Position numbers and translations under genes: made by a program. A model generated the notes under the pieces. It was not told where the DNA came from, did no database searches, and saw only the letters and a list, made by a program, of their open reading frames with translations. Shown piece after piece: positions 6,531 through 6,679 of a stretch of 6,679 nucleotides of DNA. Source of the DNA: an uncultured Bacilli bacterium (GTDB taxonomy: Bacteria; Bacillota_I; Bacilli_A; ML615J-28; CAG-698); NCBI GenBank assembly GCA_947624315.1, contig CANQJU010000060.1, forward strand, positions 1-6,679, read 5' to 3'. Every line of letters begins with the position of its first letter. Within the stretch, counting starts at the first letter, position 1.

Positions 6531-6661
6531 AAATTGGCCAATGTCCTTTATCAAATAATCGTTTGATAAAAAAGGTAATATGTGTGGCACACCTAGGAAG
6601 AGGATATAGATGACATTGGCTAATTTGTATTATTTTTATAATACTTTTGCCACACATATTA
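6531..6661. other. Structured intergenic element: two interleaved inverted repeats, possible pseudoknotted RNA
   Basis: Repeat A pairs 6531-6545 with 6612-6626: 15 positions, all complementary apart from one G-U, around GGCCAATGTC and GACATTGGC. Repeat B pairs 6576-6589 with 6648-6661: 14 perfect pairs around TATGTGTGGCA and TGCCACACATA. The arms alternate A, B, A', B', so both stems can form together only as a pseudoknot; otherwise they are alternatives. A hairpin TTTATCAAA/TTTGATAAA (6547-6555 with 6562-6570) fills the space before B. A second hairpin GTATTA/TAATAC (6627-6632 with 6639-6644) abuts the right arm of A. The 22 nt between B and A' (6590-6611) are purine-rich and appear unpaired. 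No RNA family known to me fits. The strand is undetermined, and a small inverted-repeat mobile element is the alternative explanation. No convincing protein gene is seen from 6471 to the window end. Confidence 0.6.
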
Positions 6662-6679
6662 TCCTAAATAAAGTTTATA

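Noticed and set aside
6460..6657. 65-codon open frame on the minus strand near the window end, preceded by an AGGA 4 nt before its ATG
   Set aside because: Its product is rich in Ile, Tyr, His, Cys and Phe without any recognised motif. Its stop lies inside the + strand terminator, and it runs through both inverted repeats and the hairpins, which better explain the sequence. It cannot be fully excluded without homologues.
6576..6661. The 86-bp segment bounded by 14-bp inverted repeats starting and ending in TA, as a MITE-like insertion
   Set aside because: Not chosen as the main call because the second repeat pair (A) interlocks with it, which insertion alone would not explain. A genome-wide copy search would decide.
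1..6679. CRISPR array, tRNA, rRNA or insertion sequence
   Set aside because: No regularly spaced direct repeats, tRNA-like cloverleaf, rRNA-like sequence or transposase motif was seen on either strand.

Overview
The window is AT-rich, densely packed DNA from a low-GC, endospore-forming member of the Bacillota. Spore-specific spoVA genes, AGGAG-type ribosome sites and U-tailed intrinsic terminators support this. The standard genetic code is used: tryptophan is TGG, and three genes stop at TGA, two of them with a terminator overlapping or abutting the stop. That argues against a recoded mollicute. A Bacilli or Erysipelotrichia-like lineage is plausible, but the window alone cannot fix the taxon.

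Layout, all genes on the + strand. (1) Positions 1-1608 hold the C-terminal two thirds of a Ca2+-type P-type ATPase. It is cut by the window edge inside the DKTGTLTEN phosphorylation motif and ends in a terminator. (2) A candidate sigma-G (late forespore) promoter at 1624-1653 follows directly. It leads a tight five-gene run: spoVAC, spoVAD, spoVAE (EB type), spoVAF and a two-repeat, cysteine-rich DUF1540 protein, closed by a strong hairpin terminator at 5203-5247. (3) A vegetative-type promoter (TTGAAA, 17 nt, TATAAT) drives an ECF-type sigma factor gene. That gene overlaps by ATGA a single-pass membrane protein of unknown family, probably its regulator, and the unit ends in a terminator. (4) The last ~210 bases have no convincing gene. 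They hold two long inverted repeats whose arms interleave, each also enclosing a small hairpin, as expected of a pseudoknotted or switching RNA.

How the parts fit: SpoVAC, SpoVAD and SpoVAE are the conserved core of the apparatus that imports Ca2+-dipicolinate into the developing spore core and releases it in germination. SpoVAF is a GerA-family ion-channel-like subunit that amplifies germination signalling in Bacillus. A Ca2+ pump next door is thematically consistent with Ca2+-DPA loading, although the terminator and promoter separate it transcriptionally. The DUF1540 gene lies 11 nt after spoVAF with no terminator or promoter seen between them, so it is probably co-expressed in the forespore. 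The sigma-factor pair looks like an independent signalling unit.
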